This document shows, one piece after another, positions 43,141 through 54,320 of a DNA stretch of 64,000 bases. Position 1 is the first letter of the stretch. The number at the start of each line of letters is the position of its first letter. The notes beneath the pieces are model-generated. The model did not search any database. It had not been told where the DNA came from and saw only the letters and a list, made by a program, of their open reading frames with translations. The translations under genes were made by a program, and so were the position numbers. The DNA lies in assembly GCF_910596095.1 (NCBI RefSeq), contig NC_056550.1:6968501-7032500 (forward strand). The letters run 5' to 3'. Source of the DNA: Thunnus maccoyii (Eukaryota; Chordata; Actinopteri; Scombriformes; Scombridae).

Positions 43141-46100
43141 ATGGGACCTCAGCAACAGCTAACAGCAGTAAGTATTTCTTTTTTTTTTTTTTTTAATCAA
43201 CGCTCTATTTTATTTTAAGTATTTAATATCTCATAAAAAAAGGGGGAAAATATGTTTTCAGGTCATTTTTAGCTAGGCTACAGTATCAGCAGCAAGCTAC
43301 TAGCTACCAGATACTAGCTAGGCATTAACACAAACTGGTTTTCATGTTAAGTGGGAATTATTTTATGTCACTCATTTGAAATGTGTTGTGGATGAAAGGT
43401 TTTAATAAAAATAAATTTTTTTGGGGGGGGGGGCATCACGGACACAGTTTGAGTTGAAAGTCAGAGTCTTCCTCTGCTATTTTGTTAGTTGTACAACAGG
43501 TGTTACACTGAAATCCATAAGCAGTTGCTGTAGAGAGTCATTTATGGACAAAACACTGATTAGCTGATCGAACACTGAGAGGTTAACTGTTAGTGTTTGT
43601 GTATAAGACTGTCAAACATACCTATATATTGCTGAGCATCAGTTTTCTTCTATCAAAAACTGTGACTCTATCTAAAAATGGGGTCACAATTGTTTTTGTA
43701 ACACTAACTTATAATCAGTAGGCTATGTGGAACATATCTAAATGCTGGGCCTTGGGAAACAGCTAACATCTAGATCACAGATTATGGTGTAACACGTCCT
43801 GTGCCCTTATCCCAATTTACATTTTGATAGTTTCATTTTGATTTTATCAACTGAATACTAACTAAATCCAAAGATTTGTATTTTCAGATTTTGTAACAGC
43901 TACATTCATGCTTTCATTATCTCAGCTACTTAATAAATGGAAAACTTTTTATTTCATACTTAATATTTAAGTATGAAATTTGAACCCAATTTGAACATCT
44001 TTGCACTGGCTACTACTTGATGTTGGAAAAGATTTCAAGATGTTTCTGATTACATAGACCCTTTAGATCATATAACTTTTATGTCCTCATTTACAGTCTT
44101 TTACTTTCAACTCTTGCCTAAAATAGAAATAATAATCATGATTTTGAATTCTGTCTTCCATCCTTGTTCAGTCCCAGAAATCAGCCCAAATGAACTCAGT
44201 GGCACAGTTCTCAAACAGTGGTCTGCTCCAGGCCACTTATGCCCTGAGATTCATTCAGAGACAGCTGGTGGAGCTGGCCATGGACTGTGACGACACGGTC
44301 CAGAATGGTCTGGTCAGCTTCCAATACCTAGTGCAGCTGCAAAATAAACTGGAGAAACTCCTCCATGAGGTAGGTGTTTTTTTCCCAAATTGATTCTAAG
44401 AAACACACACATCCCTTTGTTTGTAGTGCATACTTTTTGTATTTAGTTTATTCATTTATTACAGAGCTTTTGTCTCTTTTGTATGTTTGATTTAGACCCG
44501 CTCAGTTTGCAGTCCTCCTCTCAGAAAACCAGTAGAGAGTGATTTTGAAACCATCAAGCGGGTCAGCTGTGGCGGCTTTGGGTGAGTAAGACTTCTTTAT
44601 GTTCTAACCGACTCTTTGGACACTACAGAGTCCAGTCAAAGCAGAAAAGAAACTGTAACGAGGATGTCATACCATAGAATTTTTTTGTGCTTACATTAAG
44701 AATCTTCCCGGACAGTTTCTTGTCAAATCAGAGCTGATGTTCAGTAGTAGAAGCTGCTCATGTTTCCTTTTCCCTCTTGTGCAGGTCTGTAAACCTTGTG
44801 CGCCACACGCTCAGCGGTGAAGCTTTTGCCATGAAAATAATAAAATGGCAGAACTTCACCAGAAAATCCGACATCCGGCAGGTGTTGGCAGAGCGAGACA
44901 TCCTCACCTTCACCGAGAGTCCCTACGTTGTCTCGTTGTTTTGTTCACTTGACACACAGAGGGACGTCCGCATGGTGATGGAATATGTAGCAGGTAAGGA
45001 GGTTGATTTGGATGGATTGTGCATGCTCACATATACAAGTGATATGTTTGTTTAGAGAGGGATAGAGCAGATAAATGAGCTTTAAACTGACTTTCCTCTA
45101 TTATCTATGGACCTAAATATCGTATCTAACCTCTTTATATCTCCTCCTGTCCTTTTAGGTGGGGATTGTGCCTCCCTGCTAGAAGACTGGAAACGTTTTC
45201 CTGTGGATATGGCCAGGATGTACATCGCAGAGACCACCATGGCTTTGGAGTATATCCACAGTTACGGCATCCTCCACAGGGACCTCAAACCCAGCAAGTG
45301 AGTCATCAATCTGTCCCATTAAACAACATTTACAACATCTAATTGCCTGTTCGCTAAACAAAGTCCTCTTTGTTACTCTTGCCTGTCAAGCTCGCTGTTC
45401 ATAGATAAATCACTTAAGATTTATTATACGTTTTGAAACTTTACTGGCTGAAATGACAACTGCCACTGACAGATTTAAACGTCTGTAGCTAACTAGCTAC
45501 AGACAGGACAGGGCAGAGCTGATCATGCTACACTGACAGCTTATAGTAGTTAGTAGTTAGTTGATGATGTGCTCTTTAGTTTTGGAAGTTAATGCAGTGA
45601 AGAAGTAACAATTGGATACAACAGTAGACTGTAAACTAGTTAGTTTGTTAAAACGCACATTACTCGACAGACCTGACGTGCATAGTTACAGTTGCTAACT
45701 ATGATTGGAGCAGAATTCCCAGAAACTTAATCTCAGGTTTGTGATTTGGGATTGGTGTTAAATCTAACATGAGATATTTTTCTGCTTTCTTCCACTGTAG
45801 TTTGTTGATCAGTTCCACGGGTCATATTAAGATGACTGACTTTGGACTGGCAAAGATCGGTCCAGTGCAAATGACAGGAGACCTCCAAATGGAACCTGTC
45901 GAGAGAATCGTCCGTGAGTTCACTGACAAAGAGGTTAGTTTCTTCTCTTTCTTCTGTGCTTATTTTAGCTCAAACCTGGATCGTTGTATTTATCATTTTC
46001 TAATTCCTACCTTCAGGTAGCGGGCACCGCAATCTACATTGCTCCAGAAACCATCCTGAAGCGAGGCTATGGAAAGCCTGTAGACTGGTGGGCCTTGGGC

Positions 46101-49100
46101 ATCATTTTGTACGAGTTCCTGGTGGGTGAACCTCCTTTTAATGGGGACACATTCAATGACCTCTTTAACCGGGTGGTCGACGGTAAGAATCTTTACTTCA
46201 GTTCATTGTTATCTTTTCATCACATGCACCCTTTCTACACATTTGTCATGCTAGCAAATCTAAATGAATCTTTCTTTATTTTAAAAGATGATTAAAAATG
46301 TGCATTATCCTACTTTGTGATTTTCATAAAAATCTTGCAAAATGTAGCTTTAATTTTTTGTTTCTTTTAGATTTGGTATATTAATCCTTAACTTGTAAGA
46401 TTGTTTTCATTCAGTGGCTTTGTGGTGATGTAGTTAAAGTTTTTAATTCTGTTATTGGATCACTGATATGCTTTTTTCCTCAGACGATATCAGCTGGCCG
46501 GAGGGGGAGAAAGCCCCGCCCACTGACGCCCAGGACCTCATCAGCCTTCTCCTGCGAAAGAACGCTATTATTCGGCTGGGTACAGGTTAGTGGCAGATTT
46601 ACTAATGATGAGGATGTGGATAGAGACAGGATGGGAAACAGATAAACTGATGGGAGAACAACCTGGTGGGCTCCAGGTTGTTTCCAGACATACAGTACCT
46701 TACAGCACTAATGAAATGCCACCACAGTGACTGAGCACAAATAGATTTGTTTTTTAAAATTTTGAAACCTAGCATCACATCTTTACCTTCCTCAAAGTTC
46801 CTTCCTGTTTTCATTCCTGTTTGTCTCTTCGTCAGCCAGCAGAATATATCAAAAACATAGACCATGAGCACATTTCAGTTAAATTGCATTAAGTTGGATC
46901 TTGAATGAAGAAATAAGGAGTTTTAGTTCAGATTCAGATTCAAGAATGACACAAATTGATTTCTAAACATTGAAAAATACAGCATTGTTTTGCTATTTTG
47001 TCATTAACTGTTGTACATGTGGTACATGCATCTCATGATTTTCTAGTTCAGTCTGTGGCTACGATATGCAGAACTGTGATAGTTTATCTTACACACAGTG
47101 GGAAAATCCTACACAGTGGATGTGCTATTGTGAACGGGGCTTCTTTTAAAGTATCCTGTAGCCTCAGAAAATGTATTTACAATAGGTAATGATTTGCTCC
47201 TTGGCCTTAGGTATTAACGTGAAGTAACAATCGGTTACCACTGTAGGCAGTAAGCTAGTTAGCTGGACATGCTAACGATTACAGCTCATGTTAAAGCAGT
47301 CACACTGATTAAAGCCATTCCTTCTCTCGTATTTTTGATTTTGGGAAGACTAAAAGTGTCCAGAGACGGGGTCAGGTACAGCTCTTAGGCCAGGCCCAAG
47401 ATGTGTCGATATACAACGCAAATGTCTGTTTGTCTCACTTGTTTTCCAGGAGGAGCCGTTGAGGTGAAGGCGCATCCATTTTTCCAGGGTCTGGACTGGA
47501 ACAACCTCCTAAGTCAGGAGCCTCTATTTGTCCCCGAACTGAAGACTGAGGAAGACACCAGCTACTTTGACTGTAGGTGCCAACACACAACTCAACAATC
47601 CTAGATTCATGTCTGACAGACTTTTACTATTTTAGTGCTCATGGACAAACATTAGAGGGTTTCCAGTTTGTTTTTGGGTAGCAACCTGCTTTTTCAGTGA
47701 TGCCTGGTGGGAATTTCACTCAGGATAAATATCACGTCTGCCTTTTTTTCATGACTTAATACATGTTGGTTGTTGCTGTGATCCCTGCAGCCCGCTCAGA
47801 CTTGTGCAGCGATGATGAACATAGCGATGATGAATCACCTGTGGAGCTCCCAGACTTCTGCTCTGTTGCCTTCCGCTTCAGAAAGGTACAGTTTTTATCC
47901 AGCTGCCAACCTCCACTGCTGTTTGAGACTGTCTGAACCCATTAAATCCATTTCTCACTGTGAAATACAAACTTCATGTAAACAACTTACAGGATAATTA
48001 TCTACAGCACAGAACAAAAAGGAGAAATGTTGACTTTGATGCTTTTCTTTTGAAACTTTAGGTTTACGGCAGCCCGATGCACGTGTCCATCTCCACCTTT
48101 AACCAGAGCCTGCTGCCAAGACTCAGCGAGGGGGAGGAGTCCAGCAGCGATGAAGAGGAGGAGTCTGAGTATGGCTATTATGAAGAGTCGTCGTCTGAGG
48201 AAGAGCTGGAGTTCAGTAGTGGTGAAGTGGTGTTTGAGTTCATATATAATGAAGAGGAGGAGTTTGAGAGCACTACTGATGAAGAGGAGGAGTTTGAGTA
48301 TGGCTATCATGAAGAGTCGTCGTCTGAGGAAGAGCTGGAGTTCAGTAGTGGTGAAGTGGTGTTTGAGTTCATATATAATGAAGAGGAGGAGTTTGAGAGC
48401 ACTACTGATGAAGAGGAGGAGTCTGAGTATGGCTATTATGAAGAGTCGTCGTCTGAGGAAGAGCTGGAGTTCAGTAGTGGTGAAGTGGAGTTTGTGTACA
48501 GATATGATGAAGAGGAGGAGTTTGAGACCACTACTGATGATGAGGAGGAGTTTGAGGAAGAGCAGGAGTTCAGTAGTGATGAAGAGGAGTTTGAGGATGT
48601 TTATGAAGGCAACAAGTTTGATGAACTTAATGAGGAAGAGAAGTGGGATGAAGGTTTTGAGGAGGAGGAAGTGGAGGATGTTTATGAAGGCAACAAGTTT
48701 GATGAACTTAATGAGGAAGAGAAGTGGGATGAAGGTTTTGAGGAGGAGGAAGTGGAGGATTTTTATGAAGGCAACAAGTTTGATGAACTTAATGAGGAAG
48801 AGAAGTGGGATGAAGGTTTTGAGGAGGAGGAACTGGAGGATGTTTATGAAGGCAACAAGTTTGATGAACTTAATGAGGAAGAGAAGTGGGATGAAGGTTT
48901 TGAGGAGGAGGAGAATGATGAGTTTGATGAGTTCAGTGAGGAGGAGGACTCTGAGAACATTCATGAAAAGGAGGGAAACAAGGATAAAGTTGATGAGGAA
49001 GAGGAGCAGCAGCAACTTGCTCAACAAAACCAAGCCACACTGAGGAGGAGGAGGAGGAGGAGGAGGAGGAGGAGGGGAGGGAGAGGACGAAAGAAGGGGA

Positions 49101-49138
49101 GGAAGGGGAAGAAGAGATGGAGGGGCAAGGGGAGGTGA
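43141..49138 (+). CDS. Reduced MAST-family serine/threonine kinase with acidic tandem-repeat tail
   Basis: Eleven exons in phase: 43141-43167, 44172-44369, 44496-44581, 44785-44993, 45159-45297, 45801-45933, 46017-46182, 46484-46585, 47450-47572, 47791-47885 and 48062-49138, giving 784 aa. Residues 26-75 match the start of the MAST DUF1908 domain ([22 protein letters not shown]); about 100 residues of that domain are missing. The kinase domain runs about 92-370: glycine loop CGGFGSV, Lys121, Glu140, HRD at 213-215, DFG at 233-235 and YIAPE at 271-275. Thus all catalytic residues are kept. The AGC-type tail (DTSYFDSRSD, FRFRKVYGS) follows. There is no PDZ domain. Residues 456-584 are three 43-aa acidic repeats, 604-711 are four 27-aa repeats, and the end is Arg/Lys-rich. 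The paralogue (MAST1-4) it came from cannot be told. The first exon is inferred from frame and donor. Confidence 0.85.
48149..48535 (+). repeat. Coding minisatellite A: three 129-bp units
   Basis: Units start at 48149, 48278 and 48407 and encode 43 residues each ([27 protein letters not shown]..). Units 1 and 2 are almost identical in DNA, while unit 3 has diverged near its end. The period is a multiple of three, so copy number can change without breaking the frame. Confidence 0.95.
48593..48916 (+). repeat. Coding minisatellite B: four 81-bp units
   Basis: Units start at 48593, 48674, 48755 and 48836 and encode [20 protein letters not shown] plus GFEEEE-V/L. Only a few bases differ between units, mainly V/F at the third position of unit 3 and V/L at the end. 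A recent in-frame expansion is likely. Confidence 0.95.
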
Positions 49139-49560
49139 AAGAAGAGAAGATGATGCAAGAGGAGGAGGAGGAGAAGAAGGGAGAGGAGGAGGAAAAACAG
49201 AGGTTGCAGGAGGAGCAGAAGAGGAAAACCAAGAAGATGAGGTGGAGGAGAAAGGGGTATGAGGGTGGGAGGAAGAACAAGTTTTATGAACTTAATGGGG
49301 TGGGGGAAGGGGAGGAGGGGAAGGAAAAGAAGATGGGGGGGGGGGAGTTGCAGGAGGAGGAGAAAAACAGGAAAACCAAGAAGAAGAGGTGGAGGAGGAT
49401 GGGGCATGAGGGTGGGAGGAAGTTTATGAGGGCAACAACAAGTTTTATGAACTTAATGGGGTGGGGGAAGGGGAGGAGGGGGAAGAAGAGAGGATGGGGG
49501 GGGAGAGAAGTTGCAGGAGGAGGAGAAGAAGAACAGGAAAACTAAGGAGACAAACCATAG
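49139..49560 (+). repeat. Decayed continuation of the purine-rich repeat
   Basis: GAG/GGA-rich DNA after the kinase stop codon contains two roughly 165-bp units (about 49205-49360 and 49360-49540) with AACAAGTTTTATGAACTTAATG, a relative of the unit-B text. A third unit starts at its end. An open frame of 142 codons (49117-49545) runs here in a different frame from the kinase tail, so it is probably not translated with it. Confidence 0.75.
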
Positions 49561-49689
49561 AACACTATCTCTTCACCATCACCCCACCGTTTCCATTGGT
49601 TGGTTTCCCACCTGCAGCCCAGTGGTCTCCGTGGCAACAGCAGCTGCAGCAGCAGAGAAACACAGACTGGCTGCTGGACACAAAGTATG

Positions 49690-50572
49690 TACTTGTCTTG
49701 TTAGATCTTAGTGCTGAATTTGACACCATTGACCATCACATCCTATTACAGAGACTGAAACATTTAATTGGCATTAAAAGAAGTGCATTAAGCTGCTTTA
49801 AATCCTATTTATTCAATCAGTTAACTAAACTCCAAGCATGCCTTAAGGACATAAAGACCTGGATGACCTGCAATTTTCTGCTACTAAACTCAGACGAAGC
49901 TGAAGTTTTTGTGCTTGGTCCTAAACACCTTAGAAACACATTATCTAATGATATAGTTGCTCTAGATGACATTAAAAACTAGGAAAAGAGATCATGTTTC
50001 TCCCATTTTAGCTTCTCTGCGCTGGCTTCCTGTAAAATCCAGGGTAGAGTTTAAAGCTCTTCTCCTCACCTAAAAAGCCCTTAATGGTCAGACACCATCA
50101 TGTCTTAAAGAGCTCGCAGTACTGTATTAACCCACTAGAACACTGAGCTCCCAGAATGCAGACTTACTTGTGGTTCCTACAGTCTCACGGTGCTTTCTTG
50201 TCTCACAGGAAAATCCAGAGTCCAGGCTGTGGACATCGAGGGCCATGACTGCGGAGATGGTGCAGGGATGGTATTATTGCTATTATTATTACTGGTCATG
50301 TCTCCATTATTTTCATCATTATTATTGTTGTTATTATGCTTCTCTTTGTCCCCCTCTTCCTCCCTCTTTCTCTCTCAACCCAACCGGTCAAGGCAGATGG
50401 CCGCCCACCTAGAGCCCGGTTCTGCTCCAGGTTTCTTCCCGTTAAAGGGGAGTTTTTCCTTGCCGCTGTCGCCAAGCGCTTGCTCATGGGGGAATTGTTG
50501 GGTTTCTGTAAATTAAAGAGTACAGTCTAGACCTGCTCTTTTGTTATGATTTGGCCCAGAATTGAATTGAAA
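49690..50572 (+). mobile_element. Internally deleted L2-like (Maui-type) LINE
   Basis: Fragments of a reverse transcriptase frame are seen in order: LDLSAEFDTIDHHILLQRLKH, then TWMTCNFLLLNSDEAEVFVLG, then SPILASLRWLPVKSRVEFKALL and a C-terminal block. The tail (CCGGTCAAGGCAGATGGCCG, GGGAGTTTTTCCTTGCCGCT, GATTTGGC) is the usual fish L2-like 3' end. The first two blocks are joined by a large deletion, and several frame breaks follow. Confidence 0.75.
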
Positions 50573-53250
50573 AAGTACTAAAGATCATCTTTTCATCCAG
50601 TCCGTTCTGCTTCAGGTCACTTTTTCTGTTTCTGTTTTTGTTTTATTTTCTTTTTATTTTCTTTCTTTTACTTTTCTTTTCCTTTCACTTTGAAAAAATA
50701 AAAAAAAATACAAAAATACAGTCTGATCAAGTGTGTGTTTTAAACAGTACGAGCAGCAACAGCAGCTAAATGAAGCAGTAAAATAAAATGCACAACAAAA
50801 CAATATCAGTGATGTGAAGCTGTGGCTCCTGCTGGAGGGGAGATCTCTCTCTCAGCTTTTATTCGTCTTCTCAGAGAGCTTCGGCTGTGTTGGTAACTGT
50901 TGATGTTGTTGGTCTGTAAAGATGTAAAAAATGCAGCTGTGTAACAACTTTCATCTGACTGTTTAATAACCAAGTTTCAAGAGTTTGTGAATCTCTCCTC
51001 ATCACTGGGTAGAGACCTCCATGATCATCTACGGCCTGTAACGGAGCTGCAGCGTGTTGAAAATGAAACTACAGAAAAAGTTCAGTCAGGGAAAAAAACT
51101 TCTTACAAAACTGAAAACTCCCAGACACTTTCATCAAAATAACAAAATCACTGAAACAAAAGTACGTCTGCTGCTGAATGGTAGTGTGTACAGAAGAGCA
51201 GTAATTTCAGGTAGAGTCTGTGACCAAAGATTTCCCTTCATATTTCCTCCAGTTAAATCAAGACTTCACTGCACTGTTGGCCTCTTTTACAGAAAACAGA
51301 GATTTTCATAGGATCCATCATAAAACAACAACATGAAAAATAAATTATTCAACACAATCTAATGTTCCATCTTTTACCATCTTTTACCTAATAAAACAAA
51401 GTAAATAAATCAGTATTTTTCCATAAAGGCCACAACATGAACACAAGATATTACAATAGCCCTGAAATAAACATTTGCTTTGCAAAGCAAAACTCCAGGA
51501 TGTGTAGGATTGTTTAAGATTTATTTCTTTTCCTGTATTTTAACTCACTTAAAACCCTTAACTTAAATATCAGCATCCCTGTGTTAATGTAAACTGTGCA
51601 CATGTTCTTGCTATTATCCCGTTATTTCATCAAGTTAGGATGTGTGGCAGGGAGGCTAACTCAGGCTTTGCCATTGCTAGCAGCCAATGTGGATGTTAGA
51701 GCAAGGTGTGGCTCCTCTTCTAGTTTTTGGTTTTGAAAGAAATAACAGTTTTACGTTTTGTTTTTTTTTTTTCATTTTTAAATTACAAATGAATTGCAGG
51801 TTATCCGATGATACCTGGACCTCTCTTCCCCCTGTGGCCTGTCTCTCTACATTTTCAACTGTCAAATAGAGGCAAAAATAATCTTTAAAAAATGCTCAGA
51901 ATAACGGAAAGTTTGAACACCTACAGTTTGGTTGTTTTGTCAGCTGCTGCTTCTTAAGTCAAGAACGTACTGTCGTGCTGGAGAGAAAAATATATGTTTT
52001 TGGCAATGAGTTTGAGTTATGTGTGGTGTTCAGAAAAAAGACAGAATGAAAGTGGACAGATAGGATAGATCAGGACATGGATAAGGAAGTCTATATGGAT
52101 CACATTTTGGTGTGTCTGGTTCTCTGCCACATGGGTGCACTGTTGCATTTCACATTTGACCATAATCAGGATATAATGCCTGAACTCCAGGTTTACTGTG
52201 TGTCAACTGGTTTGTGCTTATTTAACTGAACGTTTGATTGGGACTATACCACATTAAAGCACATTATCAGCTGACATCATAAGGGCCTTAAGGTGGGCCC
52301 TGATTTTGAAGTCCTGTCTTAAAGAGGCTCCTTCAATTCAATATTTCCTTATTGTGCTTATATGCTGTATATCTCCAAATGAATTTGTGTTAGATCAGAT
52401 TACCACATAGTAACTCTGGGGGTAGATAATATTCCACTGTCTGAAGTTACAGACCTCAGAGTATTTATTTCCACGTCACACATAAATGATTCACTTCCAG
52501 ACCATCTATAACAGGAACAAAACATAAGGATGAGTTAGTGAATGTCCACGAAATGACCATCTGTTTACTCACAGAAATGTATACTCTGACACTGGGGCGA
52601 TACGTTTCTTGTGTTCGATCATGGCCATGATGTGAGTGACTCAGACACAGTGACTCACTGCCCAGTAAACAACAGAGATTATAGTTGTTACTCTCACTGC
52701 TGATGCACAACCCACTCATCTGTTTACACCAGTGGAGATGATACAGTCCTGCCCATTACAGAAAACCATATGTGGCTTATGTGGGGGATCATAAAACAAT
52801 AAAAATGCAGGTGGTGGCACAGATGGCATCATTTCCTTCAAGAAAATATGTTCATTTCATGTGAGGTTTTGCTCTAAGTGTTATCTAACCAGAGTTCATT
52901 GTTCAATCTTCCTGCAGAAATGAGAGTCAGCCAGGGGTCTTAACACTGTTTAAAAACTCCAGTTCACCTGCAGTTACATTTCTTTCACAATCTTCTGAGA
53001 AATGGTTTCATATTTATGCCGGGGTAAACGTACCTTTACTGTAAAGTAATCCTACAGTATGTTTGCAACCACTGTGCCCAACTTGTCTGTTTTACCTCAA
53101 TGGTTGCTATGCTACTGTAGTAGTATGAAGACAATATGAAGACAGATATAATTACAGATACCTGGAATTAATTATTATTATTATTTAGAGGTATTACTAA
53201 GGGTATATATAGCCATTTTAGTACATACGTTTATAGTAGCCATATTAACT
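50573..53250. other. AT-rich intergenic spacer
   Basis: Short T-rich tracts (50620-50700) and ordinary AT-rich text. Small open frames (for example 51054-51311) have no recognisable similarity and no supporting splice or start context. I see no gene. Confidence 0.45.
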
Positions 53251-53254
53251 CTTA

Positions 53255-54320
53255 CCTTACAGAGAGAACTCAGACTGTTGTTACTGATTGTACTCAGTCA
53301 AGCCCTCTTACCATCAGAAACGGGGTGCCACAGAGGTCCATCCTTGGTCCATTGCTAATCAATACTTCAATGTTCAATTTTTTGCAGATGATAACATTTT
53401 ATATGCCCCAGGCTCCACCCCAGTCCAGGCCCTGACTCGTCTTCAGTCTGCCTTTGATGCTTTCCAAATATCACTCTTTAATCACAGACTAGTTTTAGTA
53501 CATGGTATCCACCTCCTCCACCAGTGACTATGACTATCCTGCCATTAAAACTCTAAATGGCACCCATATTACTCTTGCTGAGTCATACAAATACTTAGGG
53601 ATTTGGCTGGATGGCAGACTATCATTAAAGATTCATATTCAACATTTGACTCAAAAATTAAAAATTAAACTAGGCTTCCTGTATAGAATTAAAGGCTGTC
53701 TGTCTTCTTCCAACTGTAAAACTACTGTGCAGTCAACCTTCATGTCTGTCCTTGACTATGGAGATATTCTGTATTGTCATGCTGCTCCATCAACACTTCA
53801 GCAGTTAAACCATGTGTATCGTAGTGCATTACACCTTATCACAAATGACACTTTTTGTTTGTTGTTCTCTTTATTACACAGCTGGATGGACTTTCTTACA
53901 GTCAAGAAGAAATAACCATCTCATGTTATTCATCTATAAAGCTTCCAAACAACCTCAAATCTCTTCTCTCATTTAAATCTAGCAACTACAGCACACGATC
54001 CAGTAACTACTTCACCTTATATATCCCTCATGTTTGCACCAATGTTGGCAGAACTGGTTTCAGTAACTATGCACCTTTTAAATGGAATGAACTGCAAACT
54101 GCCCTTAAACTTGAGTCTTATATTCCCCTTGGACATGTTAAAGCCTTATTATCTGATGTTTTTTATGATTCTTATATGTGTGTAGTTTTGTTGTTTCTGT
54201 CTGCTGATTGTATTCTTGTCTTATGAATGTTTCTGGTTCTCAGGTCTCTCTTGGAAAAGAGATCTTAATCTCAATGAGACTGTCTGATTAAAAAAGATTA
54301 AATAAAAAACAATAAAAGAT
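53255..54320 (+). mobile_element. 5'-truncated Rex1-like LINE with decayed reverse transcriptase
   Basis: The frame contains RNGVPQRSILGPLL, the catalytic FADD box in VQFFADDNILYAPGS, then YKYLGIWLDGRLSLKIHI, FLYRIKGCLSS and SVLDYGDILYCHAAPST, the later reverse transcriptase and thumb-like part of a non-LTR element. At least three frame changes split it. The tail GAGATCTTAATCTCAATGAG .. TTAAATAAA is shared with 12235-12560. The family call rests on the tail and is tentative. Confidence 0.75.

Noticed and set aside
48002-49033. Long minus-strand open frame (343 codons, Leu/Phe-rich)
   Set aside because: It is the antisense shadow of the GAG-rich repeat exon of the MAST-like gene; the sense frame joins well-formed kinase exons.
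48150-49043. Plus-strand frame of 297 codons rich in Met, Arg and Ser
   Set aside because: An out-of-frame reading of the same tandem repeats; not linked in phase to the upstream kinase exons.
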